Shown here piece by piece: positions 29,863 through 41,020 of a stretch of DNA of 64,000 bases. The position numbers and the translations under genes are program-made. The notes beneath the pieces were generated by a model. That model was not told the origin of the DNA, did no database searches, and was given only the letters and a program-made list of their open reading frames with translations. Position 1 is the stretch's first letter, and each line of letters starts with the position of its first letter. The DNA comes from Kalmanozyma brasiliensis GHG001 (taxonomy: Eukaryota > Basidiomycota > Ustilaginomycetes > Ustilaginales): positions 434,001 to 498,000 of the forward strand of contig NW_015961952.1 in the NCBI RefSeq assembly GCF_000497045.1, read 5' to 3'.

Positions 29863-31045
29863 TTAGAGCTTGTCGGCGATCATCTGCTCCATGGTAGCGC
29901 CGTCCTTGGCGAAACCAGCAATACCCTCGGCGAGCTTGGTGTTGGCCATGGGGTCCTTGGCAAGGTCGAGCAGGAATGCGGGCTGGTCGTCGACGAACGA
30001 AACCTTCTCGATGGGCTCGGCCTTCTTGGCGCCCTCGACCGAAAGCTTCTGCTCGATGGGGCCCGACTTGTTCTTGAGCTCCTCGAGCAGCTTGGGGGCA
30101 ATGGTAAGGAAATCGCAACCGGCGAGCTCCTCGATCTCACCAATGTTACGGAACGAGGCACCCATGACAATGGTGTCGTAACCGTGCTGGCGGTAGTAGG
30201 TGTAGATGCGCTTGACCGAGAGCACACCGGGGTCCTCGTGCGAGGCGTACTCCTTGCCCTCGGCCTTCTTGTAGTAGTCGAGGATACGGCCGACGAAGGG
30301 CGAGATGAGGGTGACCTTGGCCTCAGCACAGGCGACGGCCTGGGCGAAACCGAAGAGGAGCGTCAGGTTGCAGTGGATGTTGTGCTGCGACTCGAGCTCG
30401 CGGGCGGCCTGGATACCCTCCCAGGTGGAGGCGATCTTGATGAGGACGCGCTCACGCTTGACACCGAGCGACTCGTAGAGGGCGATGAGGTGCTTGGCCT
30501 TCTCGATGGTGGCCTCCTTGTTGAACGACAGACGGGCGTCGACCTCGGTCGAGACACGGCCGGGGATGATTTTGAGGATCTCGACACCGAAAGCGACCAG
30601 GAGACGGTCGGTGGCCAGGTCGAGCTGCTTGGACTTGTCCGAGGTCTGCTCCTTGGCGTACTTGACGGCAACGTCGATTAGGCGGGCGTACTTCTCCTGC
30701 TTGACGGCAGCGAGGATGAGCGACTGTGTGAGAGTGAAATGACAGTGGCGAGAAAAGAGTCAGCGAGATTGCTCGTCTCAATTTGACGGAAAGGGACGCT
30801 GTCTTGCGAATCGTCACAGGGAAGGATCCCCTGTTTGCCGTTCTCGGTTGCCAAGAAGGACAATGTGCACTAGAGCGTCCTCCTCAGCAAAACCTTCGGC
30901 GACGACCAATGTGGTGCGCCCTCGATCTTCAACTTACAGGGTTGGTGGTAGCATCCTGGGGCTTGTAGGCGTCGATGGACTCGAAGTCACCCGAGTCGGA
31001 GACGACGGCAGTGTACTGCTTGAGCGAGTCGAGAGCGGAAGACAT
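29863..31045 (-). CDS. TAL1: Transaldolase, two exons
   Basis: My model is complement(join(29863..30723, 30938..31045)), 322 aa. Exon 1 encodes [15 protein letters not shown] to DATTNP. The 214-nt intron (GTAAGT donor, CACACAG acceptor, phase 0) falls inside the conserved N-terminal motif, so that DATTNP joins SLILAA. Transaldolase moves a dihydroxyacetone unit between sugar phosphates in the non-oxidative pentose phosphate pathway, in the cytosol. The Schiff-base lysine is K132 in [11 protein letters not shown], matching the numbering of bacterial Tal[28 protein letters not shown] and [13 protein letters not shown] are further family motifs. Length is typical. A TATATA element lies ~97 bases before the ATG. 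Confidence 0.95.
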
Positions 31046-32572
31046 TTTGGTAGAAGAGACAGACACGGTGATGTGTTTGTGTGTGGGAAAGTGGATGGTG
31101 TGGACGGGAAGCTAGACGCAAGTGAAAGGCTCGAGCGGGACTATATAGGTTTGTGCGATTTGGTTTCGCTTGTCTTCGACGATCTTCCTGACTGAGAGAG
31201 CGTGTGTGACTGACTTGTGGGCTGGGATCGAGAGTGGAGTTGAGCCTGTGCCTGCGCCTGGCCCAACTGCCGCTGATCTGGAAGCGATAAAGGGCGTGTG
31301 CCCGTGCCAGTGTTGGTTTGCTGCGGAGCCAAATTCCGATGGTCGGACCGTGGCCCGGGCGCTGGTGCCTTTGCGCTGGTTTTTGTCCGCTGGGATCTGA
31401 ACAGGCTGGAAGTGCAGCAGCAGCGCGTCATCGTTTGATTTTGGCTGGAAATTCGACACCTTTTTTCGTAAATTCAACCGACCGAGCGTCGCCCTCTCCT
31501 GAGGGAGGGCCTTTTTGTTCCAAATTCTCATGTCGCGCGTTTGAGCCACAAAATTCATCGTCATGCGAATTTGAGCTTTGAACTGCGCCTCGCTTGCCGC
31601 AAACAAAGAGGATCAAGAATTGTCCGATGGGCGTTGCTTCATCAGTGAGCACCCCCTGCCGATCAAACGCAGACAGTCAGCTTGTCTCTCGGACTCTGCT
31701 TTCTTGGACTGCGGTACGGAGAGCGTAGAGAGCGTGCAAATTGACCCCTGCTAGCTGGTTGGCTCGTGAGCAAGTTCTGCCGCAACAGTGGCGAATGCAT
31801 AGCGTTGTGAGAGCATCATAGCTACGGCCTTTGTTGTTCCAACCAACGACACGACCGCTCATTCGATCTTGCACTGCAGAGCCAGCGTCACAGCGCCGTC
31901 ACAGATGTGAGCTCGCAGGTTCATGCTTCTTTCGGTCGGTAGGCAGTCAATGAGGGTAGGAGAGGGTGCGCTGCACCGCACGACATCGTCACACCGCTTC
32001 GGACAAAGAGCAAGGGGAGCGTGTCGAGCAGCAAAACAAAAACGTGGTGTGGAAGCGACAGCCGACGTAGACCCGTCTGGAGACCCTTTCTTTTTCCAGC
32101 AGACACGCAACGCAGATCGATCACGACATCATCCTGCATCTTCCAAATTGCTTTCGCTCTCTCTCGCCTCGGCAGATCGTGTCAAGCGGTACCACAAAGC
32201 TCGTAGCCGCCGTGGTCGCTTGTACAAACAGAGCTTCGGGAACAGCAGTGATCTCCTTCTATCCTGTGGCAGCGGAAGCTTGTGATAGATCGCCGATCCG
32301 ACACAATCGAGTCTGACCGAGATTCCCGAAGAATGACTTTACCGACTCAGTCCAGGCCAGGGACGTGTTCCACAAGAAGCCTCTATCAGCTCTCTTCACC
32401 GGTCTGCCTGCTAGCATTTGCCGGTCGATGATCCTCACATCAAAGGTTGCAAATGACAGGTATTGGTTGAGGCAGAAATGCGTATAAGTACAAGTGCTGA
32501 TTGCTACGAGAGTGGTATACAGATGCGATGGTGACGAGACGACAGGAGGCAATGCTGGTAGAAACGGAATGT
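31046..32572. other. Intergenic region between transaldolase and cyclophilin
   Basis: About 1.5 kb. The first few hundred bases contain the transaldolase promoter; the far end holds the 3' UTR of the cyclophilin gene (also minus). ORFs here are short and lack family motifs. No RNA gene is recognised. Confidence 0.45.
31142..31147 (-). promoter_or_regulatory. TATA box of transaldolase
   Basis: TATATA about 97 bases upstream of the transaldolase ATG (31045), a distance usual for highly expressed fungal genes. The element is palindromic; the strand is assigned from the downstream gene. Confidence 0.5.
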
Positions 32573-33136
32573 CTACATCTCGCCACATTGGGTGACTTTG
32601 ACGGCCATCTTGGGCCTGTTGTTGGCACCCGTAGGAACATTCTCCATCTTTCGCAAGGTCAACAACCCGTCGACCACCTTGCCAAACACGACGTGCTTGC
32701 CGTCCAAAAAGGGACACGGCTGGGCAGTCACAAAGAACTGGCAACCATTTGTTCCTGGTCCTGAGTTGGCCATGCTCAACAGACCCGCCTTGTCGTGTTT
32801 GAGGTGAAAGTTCTCGTCATCAAATTTGTCGCCGTAGATGGAGCGCGAACCGGTGCCGTCGGCGTTGATAAAGTCACCGCCCTGGCACATGAAGTCCTTG
32901 ATGATGCGGTGGAAGATCGAGTTCTTGTAGCCCTCAGGTACGTGATTCGGGCGGAACTCGCCGGTGCAGAGCTGCCGAAAGTTCTCGGCAGTACGAGGGA
33001 CGATGTCGGAGAAGAGCTCGAACTTGAGTCGACCAGCGGGAGTGTCACCGATCGAGATGTCCATGAACACGATGGGTCGACCGTTGGTGCCCGCACCAGG
33101 CACGACGGCTGCACCTGATGTGCTTGTGGATGCCAT
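32573..33136 (-). CDS. Peptidyl-prolyl cis-trans isomerase, cyclophilin H (PPIH) type
   Basis: A 187-aa single-domain cyclophilin read as one exon from ATG 33136. It catalyses proline isomerisation; PPIH members sit in the U4/U6.U5 tri-snRNP. The active-site residues are present: R77 in FHRIIKDF, F82, M83 and Q85 (FMCQGGDF), and F135 in GCQFFVT. The C-terminus [12 protein letters not shown]...QCGEM matches PPIH closely, which separates it from cytosolic CypA. The position equivalent to CypA Trp121 is Phe143 ([12 protein letters not shown]). The first ~20 residues are a Ser/Ala/Gly-rich extension. The spliceosomal role is inferred from the family. Confidence 0.92.
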   Translation of the reverse strand: MASTSTSGAAVVPGAGTNGRPIVFMDISIGDTPAGRLKFELFSDIVPRTAENFRQLCTGEFRPNHVPEGYKNSIFHRIIKDFMCQGGDFINADGTGSRSIYGDKFDDENFHLKHDKAGLLSMANSGPGTNGCQFFVTAQPCPFLDGKHVVFGKVVDGLLTLRKMENVPTGANNRPKMAVKVTQCGEM

Positions 33137-35234
33137 CGTTTCTAGCCGTGTAGTGTACCGTCCCGATGCGCAAAGAGCGTGACGTTGTCGCGAAGTGTCG
33201 AGAAGAAAGCTGAGAAAGAGCGCGGAGAGCGACTTCTTCGGACTTCGGCTAACTTATGCCTCGAATCTCAACCCGATCTACGAGATCTGACAGCGCCCAG
33301 ATCCCCCGTCGATAAATTTGAGTCGTGCGAGACCCTGTGTGCGCCACTAAGGGTGTCGACGACGGCGCGTGTATGCAAAACGACGATTCGGCTATCAAGT
33401 CGAGATGCCGTAGAAAGCTCATCCAACCCTAGACCCTCGCGCGTTGTTCCTTTGCCTCTAGGCGAGCGTCCAAAAAGAAGGCGATGGTCCCTTTGGAAGA
33501 TGCCCGACGCCCCGGAGAGCAAAGAAGCCCTCGCCGATACCGACGCAAACAAGCAAAGTGGTCTCGGAGCTGAGTGTCGAAGGTCGACGCCAGCGGGCGC
33601 GAGCTGGCTTGAGGCGGTCGGTGGCATTGCAGGTCCCGCTCTGCAGCAGGTGAGCCATCTGAAGGCGCAACACCTGTATTAATGAGAACGATGCCAGCGA
33701 GTTAAGCCTTTGAGCGGGCAAGATACAAACAAACTCGTATCAAAAACAAGGCTGGACGCGCACTATTCAAGAAGCGTCGGTCGGGCTTACAGCGGTCGCG
33801 GCCTCGGCGTGCTGAAGTGGTTGCTCTGCCAGCTGAGCCTTTTTAGCTGCCGTTGAGATCACAAGAGCCCCGTGACAGTACGGCGCTGGATGACAGTACG
33901 GCGCTGGATGACAGTCCAGCTCGTGGCAGATGCCGATGAGGTCAAAGCCACGCGAGCCCAAGGTGCTGTATACGCCAGCTGCCGGCTTGATGACGGTACG
34001 CGTCACAGACACGAGCGAGCGGCTCTGCTTGTCAATGGAAAGCTGTCCACATCGATCTTGACTTTGCCTTCGAGCTGGACCCTGAGCGAGCAAAGACGGC
34101 TCGGCTGCTATTTTTCGTTCGTCACGCACCGCCTTGACGCCAAGCTTGTCTCGCAACCGAAAAAAGCATCCTCATGTCGTCACGCACAGCGTCAAGCCCA
34201 CCACATACATCAGTCCCCTTGACACTTATGGACGGATGACTGGACGAGTAGACCTCTCGTATGGCTGGCCAAGACGGGGAGGCAAGTGAAGCGCAAGTGC
34301 TTGCTAGGGCCTACATTGGCCGACCATGCGGGCGTTGATTGAAAATCGCTCGTTGCAAATTGGCTCAAATTTCGACCCACACGAGCAAGCACAGAGAGAG
34401 TTGCGTCAATCTGGCTCAAGCTGCAAGCACGGGTGAATCGACGAAAGTCAGTCAGTCACACTCACTCAGCTTCATTTCGCCCTGCTGCACACTATGATAA
34501 ATTTTTCTTTTTCGATTTTGCTGCGACAACCCTCGACCCTTGACCCTGGTGCGTCGACCGATTGACTGGCTGAGCCGCTGAGCATTTTGGCCGCCGTCTT
34601 GCAACGGAACGGCGAGCGGTGAGCGATGGCTAGCGCAGCAGCAGCAGCTGACAGATGAGTTGAAGCGACAAAGCCATCTGCTGCCCCGCCTTTTGGTCCT
34701 GCGTGTGTTTGCACCCTTGCTTCTCAGTTGTGCCTCTCTCCTGCCGCTTTTCCCTCGACTTTGGCCACTGCTGCGCGCTCCTCATCGCCCCCCTTGGCCC
34801 CCTCCTATGCCCCCTCCCTCTGCTTAGCTTCGCGCTGTCCCCTCTCCTCTTCGTCTTTCACCACCACCGTCGCCACCAGTCCGCATTCACGACATCACCT
34901 CGATACGCAGACGCTTCTCTTAACCCTTCGAACCCGTATCGCAAACTCAAGTGCAATTGCCAAGCCCCTCGGTCCAATCGTCTCGCAGCATAGCCTCGTC
35001 AAGCTTCGACACTCGCTTTCCGTAGCTTTCCCATCGCGCTGACAATCATTCGATCACTCGATCGATAGTTAACCTCGTCAAGCTCAGAGCGGGCCCTTCT
35101 ACCGAATCGACGTCAAAGCCCACCCCGTGTCGCCGTTCCAGAACCTACACCTCTCTCTCCAGACATCCGCCGCTCTGCTCTTGACTGCAGAACCGTCTCT
35201 CCGATCCTTGAACTTCCCCGAGAACACCGCAAAC
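33137..35234. other. Intergenic region between cyclophilin and HAL-type kinase (divergent)
   Basis: About 2.1 kb containing the two divergent promoters. The last ~500 bases are C+T-rich leader-like sequence before the kinase ATG (35235). A short tandem repeat with a hairpin lies at 33873-33920. A 61-codon ATG ORF (33500-33682) with a GTGAGC donor-like site near its end was considered but not accepted as a gene. Confidence 0.45.
33873..33920. repeat. 18-bp tandem repeat (2.4 copies) ending in a hairpin
   Basis: The unit TGACAGTACGGCGCTGGA occurs at 33873-33890 and again, identically, at 33891-33908, followed by a partial third copy (TGACAGT). GCTGGA at 33903-33908 and TCCAGC at 33915-33920 form a 6-bp inverted repeat around TGACAG. 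Confidence 0.8.
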
Positions 35235-37568
35235 ATGGCTGAACACAACACACATACCGAAGACGCCACAACAGAAGGTGGCAGCGCTGCCAAGGAACCC
35301 GGCGAAACGCGCCCGACCGCCGGCGGTGTCCCTGCTGCTTCCACCGCCACGTCCACCGCCGCACCGCCCGCCAGCAAGGCATCCACCCTCCTCGGCAACT
35401 GCGATCCCAAGCCTCTCATGGCTACTCCCTACTCGGACCGCATTCAGGCCGCCATCCGCGAAGGTAGCGTCCGTGTCCCTACCGAGGAGCGCGAGATGCG
35501 CGCTCGCGAACTCATCGTCTTCTCCGACAGCGAGACCGAGTCCAACCTCTCGCGTCCTCCCTCGCCCGACCGCGACCGCTTCCCTAAGCACCGTCTCAGC
35601 GGTCTTCAGAGCAAGGACCAGACCATCGTCAAGCACGGCCTCGACTCGCCCGATCCAGAGGGTCTTGCCGCCCGTCTAGAGCTCACTCGCGAGAACAGTC
35701 CCTACGACGTTCGCGCCCCTCCCAGCTTCGCCCAGATCGGTGGACAACTCGACGCATCAGCCAGCAGCACCAACCCGCCTTCGCTGGTTGCGTCAAGACG
35801 CCCTTCGGCAGGCAATGCCGCCGCCAATGCTGCTGCCGCTGCTTCGCGACCCGTCTCGCCTCCTCCGCGCGCCATGTCGCCCAGCAAAGCACCCGCCTCG
35901 ACCAAGGTCAGCCACAACACGCTCTCCGGCACCACCAATGCTACCTTTGCATCGTCCTCGCCCAACACCGCCGCGCGTCCTCAGCCGCCCGCCGAGCCTC
36001 ATCGCGTTCCCTCTGGCAGCGCTGAGCACAAGGAAAAGCCCAAAGAAAAGGAATCCAAGGGCATGTTCCGTCGTATGCTCTCTGGAGTCACCGACAAGGA
36101 CAAGCAGCAGTCTCACGCCGACAATGCCTCCCCTAGCCCTAGCCGCGAACGCCCGTCGCCTCGCCCCTCGGTGAGCCATCAGGGCAGCGGCTACGTTTCG
36201 CCATTGCGCTCCCCTTCGCTCAGCCGAGGCTCCACGCCTCCCACCAGCCCTCGCAACGAGATGGACGAGCCTGCTCTGGCCGCTTCCTACCAGGCGATGA
36301 ACCTCACCAGCCCGCCCACCAGCCAGCCCGCCAGCCGCAACACTTCCATCAAGCGCAAGGATGGCAAGTCGGATGGCACCCCTGCCAAGGACGGCGGCGC
36401 CAGCGAAGGCAGTCGACTCACCGTCGCCGCCTTGCGCGACTGGGATGCCAAGGGCAAGCCAGACAAGTCGAGCAGCAAAAAGTCGGATCGCGGCAAGGAC
36501 GGCGACGCCAAGTCGACCGCCAGCTCGACGTTGCGCGACATGATCATGGGCAGCGCCCCCAAGCTCTCGCGCCGAGGCTCCAACACCAGCCACGGCAACA
36601 AGTCGGACGGCGGCAGCAAGAAGGGCAGCACCAAGGGTGGCAGCACCGCAGGCGGTGAGACGGCCAGTCTGCTCAAGAAGTACGGTGTCTGCGAGAAGGC
36701 AGCTATCGGCAAGGGTGCCACCGCCGTGGTGCGACTTGCACACAAGTGGGATCGCTCCACCGAGAAGCTGTACGCCGTCAAAGAATTCCGAAAGCGTCGC
36801 AAGAACGAGACCGAGAAGGAGTACGTCAAGAAGCTCACGTCGGAATTCTGCATCTCGTCGACGCTGCACCACATCAACATTGTCGAGACGGTGGATCTGG
36901 TGCAGGACGAGAACCGACACTGGTGCGAGGTCATGGAGTATTGTCCCGGTGGTGATCTGTATGCGGCCATCAAGCGCGGTGGCATGTCGCAGGCCGAAGT
37001 CGAGTGCTCGTTCAAGCAGATCCTCAACGGCATCTTCTATCTGCACTCAATGGGTGTCGCACATCGCGATATCAAGCCCGAGAACCTGCTGCTAGACGGT
37101 CACGGTCATATCAAGATCACGGACTTTGGCGTATCGGACGTCTTCCGCATGTGCTGGGAAAAAACGACGCACTATTCGAAAGGCCTTTGCGGTTCCGAAC
37201 CGTACATTGCGCCGGAGCAGTTCGAGAAGAAGGAGTACGACGCGCGACTGGTCGACGTCTGGGCGGCGGCGGTGGTGTTCTACTGCATGCAGTTCCAGGA
37301 ACTCCCCTGGCGCGTCGCCAAGATGTCCGACCCAACGTTCAAGGATTATGTCCAGTCGTACACGTCCAACCCCGCCCCCTCGCCGCTGAGCAACCTCAGC
37401 CCGCGAGAGTGCCGCCCGCTGCTCAAGAAGATGCTCTGCCCCGACCCCAAGGGCAGAATCATGATGGACGAGGTGTTGAAGGATCCCTGGTTGATGAGCG
37501 TGCCCATTTGCGAAGAGGGCAGGCAGAACGATCATACCCATTCGAGCGCTCCTAGGGAGGAGAGGTGA
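35235..37568 (+). CDS. Serine/threonine protein kinase, HAL4/SAT4-HAL5-like
   Basis: A 777-aa protein from ATG 35235 ([11 protein letters not shown]); the frame opens earlier only at a GTG. About 480 disordered Ser/Pro-rich residues precede a C-terminal kinase domain. Catalytic landmarks: glycine loop [14 protein letters not shown]-anchoring K516 (YAVKEF), catalytic HRD at 610-612 (HRDIKPEN), DFG at 630-632 and [11 protein letters not shown]. The [20 protein letters not shown] start, long N-terminus and [11 protein letters not shown] segment fit the fungal NPR/HAL5 family, which in yeast regulates the K+ transporters Trk1/Trk2 and nutrient permeases. The kinase call is certain; the subfamily is likely. 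It is convergent with the MetE-like gene. Confidence 0.87.
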   Translation: MAEHNTHTEDATTEGGSAAKEPGETRPTAGGVPAASTATSTAAPPASKASTLLGNCDPKPLMATPYSDRIQAAIREGSVRVPTEEREMRARELIVFSDSETESNLSRPPSPDRDRFPKHRLSGLQSKDQTIVKHGLDSPDPEGLAARLELTRENSPYDVRAPPSFAQIGGQLDASASSTNPPSLVASRRPSAGNAAANAAAAASRPVSPPPRAMSPSKAPASTKVSHNTLSGTTNATFASSSPNTAARPQPPAEPHRVPSGSAEHKEKPKEKESKGMFRRMLSGVTDKDKQQSHADNASPSPSRERPSPRPSVSHQGSGYVSPLRSPSLSRGSTPPTSPRNEMDEPALAASYQAMNLTSPPTSQPASRNTSIKRKDGKSDGTPAKDGGASEGSRLTVAALRDWDAKGKPDKSSSKKSDRGKDGDAKSTASSTLRDMIMGSAPKLSRRGSNTSHGNKSDGGSKKGSTKGGSTAGGETASLLKKYGVCEKAAIGKGATAVVRLAHKWDRSTEKLYAVKEFRKRRKNETEKEYVKKLTSEFCISSTLHHINIVETVDLVQDENRHWCEVMEYCPGGDLYAAIKRGGMSQAEVECSFKQILNGIFYLHSMGVAHRDIKPENLLLDGHGHIKITDFGVSDVFRMCWEKTTHYSKGLCGSEPYIAPEQFEKKEYDARLVDVWAAAVVFYCMQFQELPWRVAKMSDPTFKDYVQSYTSNPAPSPLSNLSPRECRPLLKKMLCPDPKGRIMMDEVLKDPWLMSVPICEEGRQNDHTHSSAPREER

Positions 37569-37912
37569 TGGCGCATAGAGACGAGGTTTAGCATGGATGT
37601 TGCAATTGTTTGTCAAGGAGATCGTCTGACCTTCTGTGCGAGGGGTGAGTGTGTCTGTGGTTGTGCCTGGATCTGGACCCTCATTGCATCTGTGTCTGTG
37701 TTTGCGTGAAAATTGTTCAGTCGCACACTTGCTGCACGAGGTCGTGAGGAATAGTTGCGCTCGGAGAGGCTTCACAGGCGAAGGATGGATGAGACTCGGC
37801 TTGTATTGCTTGTGCGTGAAGAATCGAACGAACTTGATGTGTATGCATGTTGATTACTATGGGTACACACTCGACGGACGGATCACTTTGCCCCTGGCTC
37901 CCGTGCCAAGCT
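37569..37912. other. Convergent 3' intergenic region
   Basis: About 340 bases between the kinase and the MetE-like gene, presumably 3' UTRs. Nothing else was seen. Confidence 0.5.
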
Positions 37913-39091
37913 TTAGACAGCATCGCCCCACACGTCGAGCGCGACGTCCCTGCACAGTCCCAACTTGGCAAACTGGGTCTCGGGCGTGATCTCGTTTCCG
38001 TGCACGGTGCTGCTAAACCCACACTGGGGACTGATGGCCAACTGCTTCAATCCGTCTTCACCGACGACACTCTTTGCTGCTTCGTTGATCTTCTGCACGA
38101 GCTTTGCCTTGTCTTCCATCTCGGCAAATTTGCTGGACACCAAACCGAGGACGACAATCTTGTTCTTGGGCAGATGCTTGAGAGCGCTGAAATCTTTTCC
38201 TGATCGTTCGTCCTCCCATTCCAGGAAGAAGGCGTTCACGTTGAGTTTCTGGAAAAGAACTTCGGCGATGGGGTTGTACCCCTCCTCAGAGCCTTGGGCG
38301 AAAAACTGACTGCGGAAGTTACCCTTGCACAGGTGGATGGCGGCCACCATGTCGGCAGGTTTGGAGGCGAGGGAGGCGTTGATGAGTCGGGCATAGTCGT
38401 GTGGGAGACGGTCGAGGTCTTCTCCTCGCGATTGGGCTTGCGAACGCATAGTCTGGTCGGTTAGATAGGCCAAGTTGGTATCGTCCAACTGGACGTAGCG
38501 GCATCCTGCGGCGTAGAGAGCGTCGATTTCCGTGCGATACACCGCAGCCAGGTCGGAGAAGAACTCCTCCAGATCCGGATACGCCTCCGAAGAAATGGCA
38601 GCACGACCACCGCGGAAGTGACACATCGTCGGCGAGGGAATCGTAATCTTGATCCGCTTCACCGCATCTTCGGGCACAAGCGAACGAAGGTACTTGAAGT
38701 TTTCCACCTCGATGTTTCCCGTGTGTCGCAACTTGCCTGTGACGCTCAGGGTCGGTGGCACCCGGCCTTCTTTCTGCTCGAGGGTGTTCTTGGAGATGGT
38801 GATACCAGAGATGTGCTTGAGGAAATCGAGATGGAAGTACTCCCGACGAAATTCGCCGTCTGTGATCTCCTGGATGTTGTGCTGGAGCAGGGTTTGGACG
38901 TGAGCGGCGATCTCGCGGTCTTCGATCTGACGCAGGGCAGTGGCGTCGATGGAGCCGGAGGCGAACTGGGCGCGAGCCTCGTGCACCGCAGCAGGGCGGA
39001 GGAAGGAGCCGACGTGGGCGTGGCGGAAGGGGGGGTTGACGAAGAGCGAGGTCGGGGCGGTGCCCGTGGGGAGAGCGGCGGCGGACGACAT
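37913..39091 (-). CDS. Stand-alone MetE C-domain-like (cobalamin-independent methionine synthase family) methyltransferase
   Basis: A 392-aa protein from ATG 39091 (MSSAAALPTGTA); the longer open frame starts at GTG. It matches the Meth_synt_2 barrel: FRHAHVGSFLRP, then QEITDGEFRREYFHLDFL, then YVQLDDTNLAYL. The four zinc ligands of MetE appear conserved: H253 and C255 in AIHLCKGN, E291 in FFLEWEDERS and C357 in ISPQCGFSS. It is half the size of fungal Met6 and lacks the N-terminal folate-binding barrel, so it resembles the short YxjG/YxjH-type or archaeal core proteins. Substrate and methyl donor cannot be told from sequence; a role in methionine or other methylthio metabolism is inferred. 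Confidence 0.87.
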   Translation of the reverse strand: MSSAAALPTGTAPTSLFVNPPFRHAHVGSFLRPAAVHEARAQFASGSIDATALRQIEDREIAAHVQTLLQHNIQEITDGEFRREYFHLDFLKHISGITISKNTLEQKEGRVPPTLSVTGKLRHTGNIEVENFKYLRSLVPEDAVKRIKITIPSPTMCHFRGGRAAISSEAYPDLEEFFSDLAAVYRTEIDALYAAGCRYVQLDDTNLAYLTDQTMRSQAQSRGEDLDRLPHDYARLINASLASKPADMVAAIHLCKGNFRSQFFAQGSEEGYNPIAEVLFQKLNVNAFFLEWEDERSGKDFSALKHLPKNKIVVLGLVSSKFAEMEDKAKLVQKINEAAKSVVGEDGLKQLAISPQCGFSSTVHGNEITPETQFAKLGLCRDVALDVWGDAV

Positions 39092-39846
39092 TGTGGCGGA
39101 AATCTCGTTGGGTTCCAGAGGAGAGATGGTGGTGCGATGAGGAAAGAAAGGATGAGGAAGAACTTCTTCTGAAGTTGGGACAAGGTCATCGGAGAAAGGC
39201 GCACAGACTTCTCTAACGGAGGCGCTTGCCGACGCTGCACACGACACCGCAGCACGGCGCAGCGCTGTTCGACATGCATCTGACCGCGCAGCAAGCAAAG
39301 AGGCATTCCATGTGGCTGAACCGGAACTGACGGCATCTCCAGCGTCATTTTCGCACGGCTGTCTGCGTCCGCCCGATGAGCACCCGATTTGGAGAAAAAG
39401 ATTGCCGAGAGCCAGCTGCAACCGCCTGCACGGGAAGATGCAGTCACTCACGTCAGTTTCGGCAATCTCCACGCCGACGAACGAGGATGTGCATGCTGGA
39501 CGACATGTCTGCCTTCAAGTAGGAGCTTGTCATCCACCAAAGAGGCGAATGAGCGAGCAGAACACATCCTTGAGGCCGATTGTTATGTATGAGGGCTACA
39601 GAGGACCACAGACGGCGAGGACGCTCGATGCCTCGCAAAGATGACTTTGCATCAAAGGTGGAGCAAAGACGTGATGACGAGATGAGCTAGAAGAACGCAC
39701 AGTCCACGCCCACTCAGAGTGAGAAAGCCGACCTGCCTCGACCGGCATTCTTGCCCCTCCTCCCCCTCTTCATCCTATAAACATCCCGTCCCTTCGCCTC
39801 CAACCTCCTCTTTCGTCCCATCACCATCCCCGAAGCCCTCGCCAAG
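39092..39846. promoter_or_regulatory. Divergent intergenic region between MetE-like and SDR genes
   Basis: About 755 bases between two divergent starts, so it carries both promoters. ORFs within it have no family features. No TATA box is obvious. Confidence 0.45.
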
Positions 39847-40734
39847 ATGTCATCTCCTACCCTCGCAGCCACGAACCTCTTCAACCTGGCCGGCAAGACC
39901 GCGCTCGTCACGGGCGGCGGCACCGGTCTCGGTCTCACCGCCGCCCTCGCACTCGCATCCAACGGTGCGACCGTCTACATCTCCGGTCGACGCAAGGAAA
40001 AGCTCGACGAGGCCGTTTCGGAGTACTCCTCCCAGATCGGCGCTGGCAAGCTCGTTGCGATCCAAGCAGACGTGTCGTCGAAAGAGGACCTGGCCAAGAT
40101 CGCCTCGACGATCAAGAAGGATGTGGGCAAGCTGCACATCTTGGTCAACAACGCTGGGGTCGAGGGGCCAATGACCAAGTTCGAACCTTCCTCCGTGGCC
40201 ACACTTTCGGCGGAAGAGCTCTCGGAAGCCCATTTGAAGAGCGAATCCTTCGATGCGTGGGACACCTTGTTCCGCATCAACACAGCAAGCGTCTTTTTTT
40301 CCACCATGACCTTTCTCCCTCTCCTCGCCGCCTCTCACGACGACACCTGGAAAAGCGCCGTGATCAACATCACCAGCATCAGTGGGATCGTGAAACTGAG
40401 TCAATTTCACTATGCGTACAATGCAAGCAAGGCTGCTGCGAACCACCTGACGGTGATGCTCGCCCACGAACTCCGATTTCGCTCCAATCTGGGGATCCGC
40501 GTCAACGCCATCGCTCCAGGCCTGTTCAGTAGCGAAATGACCAGCGGTGGGAAAAGCCAAAAGGGCAAGACCAGCAGCGACGATGTCAAAGGACACGAGA
40601 ACCCAGCGGGACGCGTGGGAAGCGAGCAGGAGTATGCGCAACTGGTGTTGTTGTTGGCTGGAAACGGGTTTATGACCGGTCAGGTGGTTGCGGTGGATGG
40701 TGGGTTTGTCACTGCTGTTGCTGCCAGTCGATGA
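39847..40734 (+). CDS. Short-chain dehydrogenase/reductase (SDR), classical type
   Basis: A 295-aa intronless protein. Classical SDR motifs: TGGGTGLG at 22-29 for the dinucleotide, ISGRR at about 45-49 (Arg suggests NADPH), NNAG at 101-104, catalytic Ser in NITSISG (about 177-179), and Y191 with K195 in YNASK. IRVNAIAPGLF and the C-terminal VVAVDGGFVT are also typical. It resembles fungal rhamnolipid/3-oxoacyl-ACP reductase-like SDRs in length and in the YISGRRKEKLDEA segment. The substrate is unknown. No targeting signal is evident. Confidence 0.9.
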   Translation: MSSPTLAATNLFNLAGKTALVTGGGTGLGLTAALALASNGATVYISGRRKEKLDEAVSEYSSQIGAGKLVAIQADVSSKEDLAKIASTIKKDVGKLHILVNNAGVEGPMTKFEPSSVATLSAEELSEAHLKSESFDAWDTLFRINTASVFFSTMTFLPLLAASHDDTWKSAVINITSISGIVKLSQFHYAYNASKAAANHLTVMLAHELRFRSNLGIRVNAIAPGLFSSEMTSGGKSQKGKTSSDDVKGHENPAGRVGSEQEYAQLVLLLAGNGFMTGQVVAVDGGFVTAVAASR

Positions 40735-41020
40735 GCGGAGGAGGGAAGTGAATCGAAGGAAGGAAGAAGAGGGATTTGGATGGAATGGAAGGATCTGCAT
40801 GGAACGAGACAGTACTGTCCGGCTGTTCGCCGAGACCGGATGGCGATCGGAAGACGCATTACAAGCAATGCAATGGTTCGAAGACAGCATGGTGCGTGTA
40901 CGCTCAAACGTGGTCTGTGTTGCCTTGATGCAGTCTGATGATGAGAACGAAGCGAAAGATGGGTGAATGCTGGGCTTCGAATTGAGGGGTATGGTAATGA
41001 ATATTGATCTCGAGCATCGG

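Noticed and set aside
33500..33810. Possible small gene: ATG 33500, 50 codons, GTGAGC donor near 33650 and an acceptor near 33793 giving a stop after ~18 more codons
   Set aside because: The splice pair can be drawn, but the peptide has no recognisable features and the region is the expected divergent promoter of two genes. It needs transcript evidence.
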